From positions 1 to 64,000 of the forward strand of contig JACKNJ010000011.1 of assembly GCA_024234895.1 (NCBI GenBank): DNA of 64,000 nucleotides, written 5' to 3'. How positions within the stretch are numbered: position 1 is the stretch's first letter; each line of letters starts with the position of its first letter. This document shows positions 44,049-51,132 of this stretch, piece by piece. Below the pieces are notes generated by a model. The model had not been told where the DNA came from. It searched no databases and worked only from the letters and a program-made list of their open reading frames with translations. The position numbers and the translations under genes are program-made. The stretch comes from Gammaproteobacteria bacterium. GTDB taxonomy: Bacteria; Pseudomonadota; Gammaproteobacteria; JACKNK01.

Positions 44049-44099
44049 GGTTACTACTCCTTGCGCTTTGCGCTTTGGTTGCCCATATGGGCGTTAGCC

Positions 44100-44234
44100 T
44101 TACTTGTGCGTCAGGCACACAAGCAGGGCGATAAACTGAGCAATCGTCGAAATCGTCGCGATTCGCTCGATGGGTGAGGCCGCGTGCCATGCCCGCGCCA
44201 CTTCTTCCACGATTTTGTTTTTCACCGCTTCCAT
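44100..44234 (-). CDS. 44-residue single-helix membrane protein
   Basis: A short gene with CGGAG eight bases upstream. The protein has a charged amphipathic first half (MEAVKNKIVEEVARAWHAAS), a hydrophobic helix (IATISTIAQFIALLVCL) and a basic end (THK), with no signal peptide. The length and layout recall the 44-residue, leaderless major coat protein of phage Pf3, although no residue-level match is claimed. It sits 22 bases after the replication gene. Confidence 0.6.
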   Translation of the reverse strand: MEAVKNKIVEEVARAWHAASPIERIATISTIAQFIALLVCLTHK

Positions 44235-44256
44235 TGCGTGTACTCCGTACAGTTAT

Positions 44257-45801
44257 TCACACGAGTCCAAGGGGCTGGCCTTCGGCCCTTAACCGCGAAA
44301 GGCTTGCCCATTCGATCAGCCATTCATGCAGCCGCGTGACCACCGTCAGGCCGTCGCCGGTTTCAACACCGAACACGCGCCAGCCTTGCGGCTCGCCGTA
44401 GCGGTTGGGCTTGTCGCTCCATTCGCGCGCGGTTCTGAGTGCGCAGCGGGATGCAGCGATGTCGAAGCCTGCCCAATCGCCCAAGTCCGCCGCCTTGCGC
44501 GCCGGTTCGATCCGGTCATCGGTTTCCGCCTTGAGACGGCGCAGTTCGCGCCACGCGCCCACGGCTCTCACGCCGAAGAACTGGTATTGGCGAATCCCAT
44601 GCACGGACGCCCACGCGGCGACACGTTCGGCGGTTTCGATTGGCTCCCCGCCGTCGACATCCCCCAAGCCGCGCTGATCGGTGAACTTGGCGATGTACTT
44701 CGCGACGTAGCCCGCCGCGCTCCCCTTCTCCGGATCGATGCGCTTGGCCGTGAATCGATGTTCTTGCGCGCCCGGTTCATCGGGCGATTCTTCCAGCGCA
44801 TGCGCCCGGAAGATGTCGACCAAATCCGCCGCGCGATCCGCCGAGACGAAGGCGAGCAAATGCCAATGCGGGCAACCGTCGCGATGTGGTTCCGCCGTGC
44901 GCAGGCCGCAAACTTCGATGCCTTCACGGGCGAGCTTCGCGCGGGTGCGCGCCCAAACCCGGTTCAAGTGCGCTTGCCCGTCGCGCGGGGTCGAATCGTC
45001 ATACTTGGCGTTCGGATGTCCGTTCGAGTGGCAGGCATGAAAGCGGCTTGGGCAAGTGACCGTCAGAAACCACGCATCCAATTCGAGCACACGCGCCAAC
45101 TGTTCCACTCCCGCAATGCGCGTCATCAGTTCGTTGCGCCGGTTGCTGGGGTTCGCCGGGCCTGCATCGCTCAGATCGGCCAACGTGGTTTCAAACCCGC
45201 TTTCGTTGGTTGCCGTCGATTGCTCCAACAGCGCGCGGTTGCTCGCCTTGCGGTAGCGCCAAGCGTTCACGGTTTCGTCGGTCACGTAGCGATAACCGCC
45301 GCGCCCGCCGTGGACTAGGAACAAGCGCCGGGCCGAATCTTCCGCCTGTCGGTTCGCGGTCTTGCGCAGTTGGCGCAGCCACCAACCCGGTTCAATCGCG
45401 CGGGCAATTTCTCCCGCCGCCGTCTGGCCTTGAGGGGGAAGAACGCCCATGGCCTCGCAATAGTTCGCGATACGCCCAAGTGCGTTTGCCTCGCCCGTCG
45501 CGACTCGACAGAACCACGCGCAGACTTCCGCGTTCTGTTTCGCCCGCGCGCGTACCGCGTCGTCATCGGCGAACATGTTCAAAAAGCGTCCGCCTTCCGT
45601 GCGGACTAGGATTTGGTGCGCTTCCCGCGAACCCAGCTTGCCGCGCGCTCTGGCCTCCATGTCCAAGGCGTCGACTTGCGTCCGTACTTTGTCCCACCAA
45701 TCTCTGGGAAGGTGGGATTCCTTCGTCATTTCCCAGCGCAGCGAACCGTCGGGTTGTTGCACCCAAACCCGTTCGCCGGGGTAATGCTTGTGGGCCATCA
45801 T
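44257..45801 (-). CDS. replication initiator, P2 gpA family (HUH endonuclease)
   Basis: A 514-residue rolling-circle replication protein. It would nick one strand of the element and hold the 5' end through tyrosine. The three Rep motifs are present: FLTVTCPSRFHA (motif 1, about residue 245), PHWHLLAF (motif 2, His-Trp-His at 312-314) and GYVAKYIAKF (motif 3, with two tyrosines at 365 and 369, as in gpA and phiX174 A proteins). The ATG at 45801 overlaps the preceding stop (ATGA); the frame is open 30 bases further. A gpA-type Rep with no P2-like head or tail genes is the key oddity of the element. Confidence 0.9.
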   Translation of the reverse strand: MMAHKHYPGERVWVQQPDGSLRWEMTKESHLPRDWWDKVRTQVDALDMEARARGKLGSREAHQILVRTEGGRFLNMFADDDAVRARAKQNAEVCAWFCRVATGEANALGRIANYCEAMGVLPPQGQTAAGEIARAIEPGWWLRQLRKTANRQAEDSARRLFLVHGGRGGYRYVTDETVNAWRYRKASNRALLEQSTATNESGFETTLADLSDAGPANPSNRRNELMTRIAGVEQLARVLELDAWFLTVTCPSRFHACHSNGHPNAKYDDSTPRDGQAHLNRVWARTRAKLAREGIEVCGLRTAEPHRDGCPHWHLLAFVSADRAADLVDIFRAHALEESPDEPGAQEHRFTAKRIDPEKGSAAGYVAKYIAKFTDQRGLGDVDGGEPIETAERVAAWASVHGIRQYQFFGVRAVGAWRELRRLKAETDDRIEPARKAADLGDWAGFDIAASRCALRTAREWSDKPNRYGEPQGWRVFGVETGDGLTVVTRLHEWLIEWASLSRLRAEGQPLGLV

Positions 45802-46010
45802 TGCCAACCACTCCCGCCGCACATCGCGCACGGCTTCTTAGTCATGGCATTGATTCCGTTACGGCATTGCGGGCAATGCGCGCGCTTGAATCGTTCGCAT
45901 GCCTCGCGCACGAACTCTAGCCGCGCGGCCCCCGTGCGCAGGTTGCATTGCACACCGAGCCGGACGCCGTTGGACCCAATCCGGGAATGAGTGCAGTCCG
46001 CGCAACTCAT
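45798..46010 (-). CDS. 70-residue zinc-ribbon-like protein
   Basis: Contains four Cys pairs or singles in a ribbon arrangement: MSCADCTHSRIG, VQCNLRTG, AHCPQCRNGIN and KPCAMCGGSG. This suggests a small metal-stabilised nucleic-acid-binding protein. It is coupled at both ends: its start overlaps the stop of the 84-residue gene and its stop overlaps the rep start. In small phages this position often holds a single-strand DNA-binding protein, but no such fold is recognised. Confidence 0.7.
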   Translation of the reverse strand: MSCADCTHSRIGSNGVRLGVQCNLRTGAARLEFVREACERFKRAHCPQCRNGINAMTKKPCAMCGGSGWQ

Positions 46011-46261
46011 GCCGCGCGCTCCATGTCGTCATCCGCGCCCGGCTCGCGCTCGAACGCGGCGCAATCGGTAATGCAATGCAGCATGCACGCGGCTTGATAA
46101 TTCAGGCCTGCGGGGTTGGTGCAAGTCAGGAACCAACCGGGTCCGTTGCGATCCTGAACACCAACCGAATGCGCGCAGTGACGGCAATAACGAATCTTGC
46201 GGGCGTCATCCGTCAGCACGTAGACGGGGATTTGGCCGGGCACGCCGATCATGCGGCGCAC
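46007..46261 (-). CDS. 84-residue Cys-rich protein
   Basis: A compact protein with YCRHCAHSVG, LTCTNPAG, ACMLHC and DCAAF, a second possible metal ribbon. It resembles the small zinc-binding proteins near rep genes of phages, without an identifiable family. Its start overlaps the end of the gene upstream by 13 bases, and its stop overlaps the next start. Confidence 0.68.
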   Translation of the reverse strand: MRRMIGVPGQIPVYVLTDDARKIRYCRHCAHSVGVQDRNGPGWFLTCTNPAGLNYQAACMLHCITDCAAFEREPGADDDMERAA

Positions 46262-46518
46262 TCCATGGGGACCAAGGTGCGCTGTTTGGCGACGGGGTGC
46301 GCGGCGTATTCATGGGCCGAAATGCGCGCATCGATCTTGACGCGGTAGACATCGGCGGGCGTGTCGAATTCGTCGGCCACCTTGCGGGCGAACTGAATCG
46401 CTTCGTCGCAGTTGGTGAACAACTTCGCGTGTCGCCAGTCCCGGACGAAGCAAGCGCCCCCATCCCAACATTCGACCAGCGCCGCACCCATGCGAGCCAC
46501 AACCCAAGCGTCAATCAT
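46249..46518 (-). CDS. 89-residue protein, first gene of element minus operon
   Basis: Start chosen at 46518 because GGAGAG lies eight bases upstream; longer in-frame starts lie in the control region. The protein (MIDAWVVARMGAALVECWDG; FTNCDEAIQFARKVADEFDT; IDARISAHEYAAH) looks like a mixed alpha/beta single domain. No known family. It opens the operon leading to the replication gene. Confidence 0.62.
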   Translation of the reverse strand: MIDAWVVARMGAALVECWDGGACFVRDWRHAKLFTNCDEAIQFARKVADEFDTPADVYRVKIDARISAHEYAAHPVAKQRTLVPMECAA

Positions 46519-46642
46519 TGACCGTCTCTCCATCGTCCTTGTTGTAGGAAAAGGGGACCGCCCCCCGCGAACATGCCGCGCTTCGCCGTTCCACTCGTCA
46601 GCGTGGGGGACGGTTTCCTTTGTCGGGGTGAACCATAGTGCA

Positions 46643-46656
46643 ACGTCCGTGGACGT
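46643..46656. promoter_or_regulatory. palindromic operator candidate
   Basis: ACGTCC, GT, GGACGT: six-base inverted arms with a two-base spacer, extended to imperfect TGCA flanks (46639-46659). It lies between the two divergent operons and is a likely binding site for the HTH protein encoded at 46767. Confidence 0.55.
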
Positions 46657-46685
46657 GCAAGCCACATGCACTACTTTTTCGCGCT

Positions 46686-46695
46686 TGAACGTTCA
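46686..46695. promoter_or_regulatory. second palindrome in the control region
   Basis: TGAACGTTCA is a perfect 10-base palindrome located just before the -35 element of the rightward promoter, well placed for repression. Confidence 0.45.
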
Positions 46696-46701
46696 TTGGT
46701 C

Positions 46702-46731
46702 TTGACTGCGCACTGATTCGTTGCCTTAAAT
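46702..46731 (+). promoter_or_regulatory. sigma-70 promoter of the HTH regulator gene
   Basis: TTGACT (46702-46707) and TTAAAT (46726-46731) with 18 bases between, 35 bases before the start at 46767. In the circular form this promoter would also drive the DUF3653-like and exported-protein genes. Confidence 0.6.
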
Positions 46732-46766
46732 GTTCGGCAATCACGATTCAAACGAGGTGCATAGAC

Positions 46767-47945
46767 ATGAACGCAACGATCCAGCTACTTGACTCGGCCA
46801 AGCGCGCGCGCGGGTTCGCATCCGATTACGCACTTGCAAAGGCGCTCAACGTTGGGCAGTCGGCAATATCCAACTATCGGAAAGGCCGCTCCAATATGTC
46901 GGACGACCTCGTTATCCGCATCGCTGAACTTGCCGGGATCGATCCGGCCCCGGCGATCGCGTCGATTCACGCAGACCGCGAAACGATGCCCGCCGTGCGT
47001 GCTCAGTGGCTAGAAATCGCCCGCCGCCTTAGTGCGAGCGCGGCAAGCCTTGCGCTTGCCGTTGTCGTGTTCGCTGGCTCCCCTGCCCCGGCTCACGCTT
47101 CCAGCGCGGCCGATTCGAGTACCCCAACACTGTATATTATGTTAAGTACTATATCACCGACATGCCCTGTTTACGTAGAGATGGTGGTTGCGTTGATGTT
47201 TGTGACTCCAATGAGCCCACCCGCCAATACGGGTGGGCTCGCAATCACTTCACTTACCGAGTTGTTCGCTGACCAGGTCGGCCACGTCTTCCAGATAGAG
47301 ATCCAGGAAGAAATGATCGGCACCATCAATGACTTCAAGTTTGATGCGCTCGCCGTCCGCGACACCCTGCATCTTCGGGACCAGATCGGCGACCACGGTA
47401 TCCGCGCCGCCAGCGATGACCAGCACCGGCGCCTTGATGCGACCAACGACGGTCGGGGTGTCGAAATCGGCATCCGGTCGGTAGTAACCAACGAACGCGT
47501 CGGCGGTGGCTTCGGCATCCTTGCAGTAGATGAAGCCTGGAACTTGCATGACCTCCGCGCCCTTTCCGCCCGCAACCAGTTCCTCGGCTTTGGCCAACAG
47601 CGGTTCGAGTGGGGTCCCGTAGCTCTTCGCGTAGGATTTGCTGGCGTAATCCTCGGACCAGGTCATCGGAGCGATCAGGATCGCGGCGGTAATGTCTCCA
47701 TCGCCCCGGGTGGCGGCGAAACGCGCGGTCTGATTGCCCCCTCGGGAATGACCGAGCACCGCGATGTCGCCCGCGCCTTCCGCCTTAAGCCAGTCGTACC
47801 AGGCGCCGATTTCGGTCATCGCGTCGCCGTGTCGGTGGGTATGGCGCGTGGTGCATTCGTACATCGACATTTCGCGATCGTTGATTCCCAGGCTGAGGTT
47901 GATCGCCAGGGTGTTCATGCCCCGTTCGCCGAGCAGTTCCTGTAG
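46767..47945 (+). CDS. HTH regulator with membrane helix, fused across the att site
   Basis: Residues 10-75 are an XRE-type HTH (GFASDYALAKALNVGQSAISNYRKGRSNMSDDLVIRIAELAG), like the DUF3693-type proteins of filamentous phages. A membrane helix lies at about 93-112 (SAASLALAVVVFAGSPAPA). At residue 121 the frame enters the att site (PTLYIMLS). In the integrated state it then runs on, antisense to the hydrolase gene, to a stop at 47943, giving 392 residues; residues from 128 on are chromosomal and unlikely to be meaningful. Joined as a circle, the frame ends RVIRWIARLGRV...RLSCMA at 40639, for 163 residues. The likely role is repressor or replication control. Confidence 0.75.
   Translation: MNATIQLLDSAKRARGFASDYALAKALNVGQSAISNYRKGRSNMSDDLVIRIAELAGIDPAPAIASIHADRETMPAVRAQWLEIARRLSASAASLALAVVVFAGSPAPAHASSAADSSTPTLYIMLSTISPTCPVYVEMVVALMFVTPMSPPANTGGLAITSLTELFADQVGHVFQIEIQEEMIGTINDFKFDALAVRDTLHLRDQIGDHGIRAASDDQHRRLDATNDGRGVEIGIRSVVTNERVGGGFGILAVDEAWNLHDLRALSARNQFLGFGQQRFEWGPVALRVGFAGVILGPGHRSDQDRGGNVSIAPGGGETRGLIAPSGMTEHRDVARAFRLKPVVPGADFGHRVAVSVGMARGAFVHRHFAIVDSQAEVDRQGVHAPFAEQFL
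47120..47147 (+). other. right attachment site (degenerate dif)
   Basis: XerC-arm position TACCCCAACAC (47120-47130), not matching the consensus, then TGTATA (47131-47136) and TTATGTTAAGT (47137-47147), both identical to the left dif. The lost XerC arm is the expected product of integration by an element whose attP has only a good XerD half. It overlaps the end of the HTH regulator frame. Confidence 0.92.
47213..47240. terminator. hairpin downstream of the hydrolase gene
   Basis: GAGCCCACCCG (47213-47223) and CGGGTGGGCTC (47230-47240), 11-base perfect arms with a 6-base loop, just past the hydrolase stop on the minus strand. No long U tract follows. Confidence 0.55.
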
Positions 47946-48167
47946 TCCGGCGATGATTTCCATGCCGGCATGGGCAAGTGTCCCGTGCGTGATCAGCACC
48001 GTCGGGGCAGCACCGAGTCCGCCGTCGACAGTTTCCAGGTTTGCGTTCAAAAGCACGCCGTCGTGGTTGAGGTTGACCACTTCCGCGGGCGTGATGCCCG
48101 GCGCCAGAAAAGTGACCAGGGCCGCCGCGATGGAGGCCGTCTTCATACGGTTGCGTAATGTGACCAT
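47250..48167 (-). CDS. exported alpha/beta hydrolase
   Basis: A 305-residue protein with an N-terminal signal segment (TASIAAALVTFLAPGITPAE). The nucleophile elbow is GHSRGG; the oxyanion strand is TVLITHGTLAHAG; ADTVVADLVPKM carries the acid and GADHFF the histidine, completing a Ser-Asp-His triad. It may be a dienelactone-hydrolase-like or esterase enzyme; substrate unknown. The downstream end is about 100 bases from the right att site, showing that insertion occurred beside the gene, not inside it. A LysR gene follows on the same strand. Confidence 0.8.
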   Translation of the reverse strand: MVTLRNRMKTASIAAALVTFLAPGITPAEVVNLNHDGVLLNANLETVDGGLGAAPTVLITHGTLAHAGMEIIAGLQELLGERGMNTLAINLSLGINDREMSMYECTTRHTHRHGDAMTEIGAWYDWLKAEGAGDIAVLGHSRGGNQTARFAATRGDGDITAAILIAPMTWSEDYASKSYAKSYGTPLEPLLAKAEELVAGGKGAEVMQVPGFIYCKDAEATADAFVGYYRPDADFDTPTVVGRIKAPVLVIAGGADTVVADLVPKMQGVADGERIKLEVIDGADHFFLDLYLEDVADLVSEQLGK

Positions 48168-48200
48168 GTTGGTGATTGTCCCGATTGTTGTGGTGGTGAA

Positions 48201-49040
48201 TCAGAATAGCCCGAGCACGCGTTCGATCACGGTTCGGTTTGGATTTTCGGGCCGATGCAGCCCAAACACCTGGCGGCTGTATTCAGGCGCGCCTTCGACC
48301 CGATGCAGACGCCCTGCTTCCACACATTTGCCGGCGACCTCGCCCGGCAGATACGCCGAGCCTGCGCCGTTACACAGCAGATCCAGGGCGAGTTGCCCCT
48401 GACTGACGTGGGTTTGACCGGCGGAAAGCGTCGGCAGGGCCTTGCCATCCGCGCTCGCGAGCCGGAAATTGCCGCCCCAGTCCACGCTGATATGGCTCGA
48501 ATCGACTACGTCCTCGAGGCGTCGGCCCGCCGAGGTCGCATACAGGTATAGCGTGACGTCAGCGAGCGGCGTGACGTGAAGGCCGGTTGCGTGGGGAGTT
48601 TCGAGTACGAAGGCAAGATCAAGCGTGCCGTCGGTCACGGATCGCGTCAGGGTGTGAGTGTCCCGCACCTCCAGGTGCAAGGCGATGTCGGTGTGAGACG
48701 CCTTGACGCGCCCGACCCATGGCTGTGCCCAGGCTTTCCAGACATCCAGCACGCAACCGACCGAAAGTCCTGTTGACTGCCCTTCCCTCAGCGCCACTTC
48801 CGTCTTCGCCCTGCCCCATGAACGCACGATGGTTTCCGCGTGGCGGCTGAGGCGCTCACCGGCCGCCGTCAGGCGGATGTCATTGCGGCGACGCTCGAAC
48901 AGATCCACGCCCAACGTCGACTCGAGGAGCTTGATGCGGGCGCTGACCGCAGACTGGGTAACGAAGAGATTGTCAGCCGCATGTCCGAAATGGCGGGTGC
49001 GGGCGACTTCGAGAAAGGTACGCAGGAGTGCGATATCCAT
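48201..49040 (-). CDS. LysR-family regulator (HdfR-like)
   Basis: A 279-residue transcription regulator. The HTH is MDIALLRTFLEVARTRHFGHAADNLFVTQSAVSARIKLLESTLGVDLFERRRNDIRLTAAGERL in order, followed by an effector domain (LSVGCVLDVWKAWAQPWVGRV). The N-terminus resembles HdfR. The acidic protein at 49264 lies across the divergent promoter region. No regulon can be derived from sequence alone. Confidence 0.9.
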   Translation of the reverse strand: MDIALLRTFLEVARTRHFGHAADNLFVTQSAVSARIKLLESTLGVDLFERRRNDIRLTAAGERLSRHAETIVRSWGRAKTEVALREGQSTGLSVGCVLDVWKAWAQPWVGRVKASHTDIALHLEVRDTHTLTRSVTDGTLDLAFVLETPHATGLHVTPLADVTLYLYATSAGRRLEDVVDSSHISVDWGGNFRLASADGKALPTLSAGQTHVSQGQLALDLLCNGAGSAYLPGEVAGKCVEAGRLHRVEGAPEYSRQVFGLHRPENPNRTVIERVLGLF

Positions 49041-49263
49041 GGCCGTCAGTGTCTCTCATGACAAGCAAAGATGATCATTACGATAACTATATTTCGTTAG
49101 CCTAAAGACCGATCGCCAACTACAAAGCGCGAAAACAGCGATGGCAATTGTCTGCGGCGAGCATCAGGCCAGCTTCTGCACCGCTTTCAACACCTGTCGT
49201 GCCGGCTCGTTGATGGGCCCACGCCCCCTCTGACGACATCCACATCCTTGGTAGAGCCATATC

Positions 49264-49464
49264 ATGAGTGAAAACGACGAAGACATGATGGACGACGATT
49301 TCGAAAGTGACGAGGAACTGGATTTCAATGACGAAGATGAGGGGGCAATGGTGATGGCAGCCCGCACCCGCTCCCCGTTGGAATCCCGGCGCCAGTTGGA
49401 GCGCCGCCGCGAACTGAACGAGTTGCGTCGTCTGCTTGACGATCCGTATCTGGAACTCGATTGA
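49264..49464 (+). CDS. small acidic protein, PA3496-like
   Basis: A 66-residue protein with a strongly acidic first half (DEDMMDDDFESDEELDFNDED) and an arginine-rich helical end (ESRRQLERRRELNELRRLLDD). The helix resembles the PA3496 group of putative envelope-integrity proteins, a weak resemblance. It is divergent from the LysR gene. Confidence 0.55.
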   Translation: MSENDEDMMDDDFESDEELDFNDEDEGAMVMAARTRSPLESRRQLERRRELNELRRLLDDPYLELD

Positions 49465-49627
49465 ATCAAGCCCGCTCGACGGAGCAGTGCTTCGTCGTGC
49501 ACGCCGGCCCAAGTCATGGGCGCGGCCGTTACACGTTGCGCTCATGCCGCAGCCGATCTGATCGGGGTCTCACGCTGACCTCGTCAGTCGCAAACTGGCC
49601 CACCCAGCGCCACCTGAGACCCTGAAC

Positions 49628-50119
49628 GTGCGAATCAAAGCGATCGTCGCCTGGCCGGTCTGGTGGCTGCTGCTTTCCGCGTATCCGGTCAACGCAGACA
49701 GTTTGACCGTCGATGCTGTGCTCGCATTGCCGGAACCGCCGGCAGGCGTCGTGTTCGAGATCGTGGAGTCGCGGCCAGAGCGACTCGAGCCTGCCCTCCG
49801 GGTGGTGCGCCGGGACGCCGGACGGCTTCGAGGGCGTTTTCCGGCTCTGCCGATCGCGATCGTGTCGCACGGGCGGGAACAGTTCGCGCTTCTCGATGAT
49901 ACGAAGCCGGAAACCCAGGCCAGCCGGGAGTTGAGCCGTGCTCTGATCGCCGATGGCATGGAGTTGAGTGTCTGCGGCACGCATGCTGAGCGGCGGGGTG
50001 TTTCCATCGATGCGTTCATGCCCGGCGTCGATGTTGCACCGGAAGGTCCTGCCCGCCTCCGCGATCTGGAAGCACTTGGCTACCTGCGGGTACGGGCGCG
50101 GGCCAGCGATTCGGATTGA
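49628..50119 (+). CDS. exported DsrE-like protein
   Basis: A 163-residue protein with a signal peptide (IVAWPVWWLLLSAYPVNA). The mature part follows the DsrE/DsrF pattern: IAIVSHGREQFALL, QASRELSRALIADGMELSVCGTHAERRGVSIDAF, and a C-terminal LRDLEALGYLRV. The cysteine in SVCGTH is at the usual sulfur-carrying position. Cytoplasmic DsrE proteins pass sulfur in sulfide oxidation; periplasmic versions like this have unknown partners. A GTG at 49628 starts it. Confidence 0.8.
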   Translation: MRIKAIVAWPVWWLLLSAYPVNADSLTVDAVLALPEPPAGVVFEIVESRPERLEPALRVVRRDAGRLRGRFPALPIAIVSHGREQFALLDDTKPETQASRELSRALIADGMELSVCGTHAERRGVSIDAFMPGVDVAPEGPARLRDLEALGYLRVRARASDSD

Positions 50120-50141
50120 CGCGCATCCTGGCGCAATAAGA

Positions 50142-50178
50142 AAAACGCCCGCCGGGCAGGTTGCGCGGCGGGCGTTTT
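50142..50178. terminator. bidirectional terminator between DsrE-like gene and mlaA
   Basis: AAAACGCCCGCC (50142-50153) and GGCGGGCGTTTT (50167-50178), with a 13-base loop. A and T tracts flank both sides, so it serves two convergent genes. Confidence 0.85.
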
Positions 50179-50200
50179 CTTTTCCGGTTTGATGGCCGGT

Positions 50201-50959
50201 TCAGTTCGCCGGCGGCGGCGGCGCGGCGCGCAGCAGGTCGTCCTCGTTGAAGCCGTTGTCGCCGACGATCTCCTTGCCGTCCGCGACCAGGAAGCGGCGA
50301 CGCTGCAGATATGCGTCGCGCAGGGTCTCGTACGGATCCATCGCGGTCTCTTCGAGCACGCCGGAGGCGGCCAGCAGATCGGCGCGGGTGTCGATCGCGC
50401 GCAGGATCACGAGCACCCAACGGTCACGTTCAGGATGCACATGCGTGACCGGATCGATGTACCAATCGGCCACGAAACCGACACCATCGCGCACGCTGCT
50501 GGGGCCGAAGATCGGCAGCACCAGATACGGACCGGCATCCAGACCCCAGTAACCCAGCGTCTGACCGAAATCCTCGTTGTGCTTTTCCAGGCCCCACATG
50601 GTCGCGACGTCGATCACGCCAAGCAGACCGAAGCTGGTGTTGACCATGATGCGCGACAGGTCCGACAACGCGTTCACGAACTTGAACTGCAGCACGTTGT
50701 TGACCATCACGCCGACGTCTTCGATGTTGTTGAAGAAGTTGGTGACGCCCTTGTCGATCGGATCCGGGGTGATTGCCTTGTAGGCCTCGGAAACGGGCTT
50801 GACCACCGCGCGGTCCACGGTGTCGTTGAACGCGTAGATACCGCGATTGAGCGGCTCCAGCGGATCATCTGGATGCGCATTCGGGCCAGTGGCGCAGCCG
50901 CTCAAGACAGAGCCGGCGACGAGGAAAGGCAGAAGCTTGCGGAGCATGTTCGTGGACAT
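50201..50959 (-). CDS. mlaA: outer-membrane lipid asymmetry lipoprotein MlaA
   Basis: A 252-residue lipoprotein (lipobox LSGCAT near residue 22) that forms a ring in the outer membrane and removes misplaced phospholipids. Conserved blocks: DPLEPLNRGIYAFNDTVDRAVVKPVSEAYKAI, FFNNIEDVGVMVNNVLQFKF, GVIDVATMWGLEKHNEDFGQTLGYWGLDAGPYLVLPIFGPSSVRDGVG. It is 25 kb from the Mla ABC transporter genes. A polyproline end (APPPPAN) is present. Confidence 0.94.
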   Translation of the reverse strand: MSTNMLRKLLPFLVAGSVLSGCATGPNAHPDDPLEPLNRGIYAFNDTVDRAVVKPVSEAYKAITPDPIDKGVTNFFNNIEDVGVMVNNVLQFKFVNALSDLSRIMVNTSFGLLGVIDVATMWGLEKHNEDFGQTLGYWGLDAGPYLVLPIFGPSSVRDGVGFVADWYIDPVTHVHPERDRWVLVILRAIDTRADLLAASGVLEETAMDPYETLRDAYLQRRRFLVADGKEIVGDNGFNEDDLLRAAPPPPAN

Positions 50960-51132
50960 CCCTAAGGGTTGGTTGTGGCGGTGGCAAAACCGTTGCGAAG
51001 GATAACAAATCGACGACTTCCCGCCCGGAAAACATGACGGAGCGAGGCCACGGCATTGCCCCGCTGCTGACGGGTCGAATCTGCTACCGTCAGTGCGTTG
51101 CTCGTGTAACCGACCAGGAGCGTATTGCCGGC

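Larger units (their letters stand above)
40514..47130. mobile_element. Xer-integrated mobile element (IMEX), 6,617 bp
   Basis: The block lies between a complete dif (40503-40530) and a second dif-like site (47120-47147) sharing the 17 bases of centre plus XerD arm, as expected when an attP with an imperfect XerC arm recombines at dif. Genes fall into two units that diverge from a control region at 46519-46766 and converge at 41.3-41.4 kb. The minus unit encodes three small proteins, an HUH replication initiator, a 44-residue membrane protein, and 316-, 460- and 59-residue proteins; the other has an HTH regulator, a DUF3653-like protein and an exported protein. Resemblance is to filamentous phages or their satellites, but no Zot/pI ATPase is seen. 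It has no integrase of its own and would rely on host XerCD. Confidence 0.9.

Noticed and set aside
40514..47130. Idea that the element is a P2-like prophage remnant
   Set aside because: Only the replication protein is P2-like; the compact overlapping genes, intact frames and Xer att sites argue for a small complete element, not a decayed large phage.
47148..47945. C-terminal 265 codons of the HTH regulator frame
   Set aside because: They are chromosomal, antisense to the hydrolase gene, and read in only because the att site joins the frames; not treated as a real domain.
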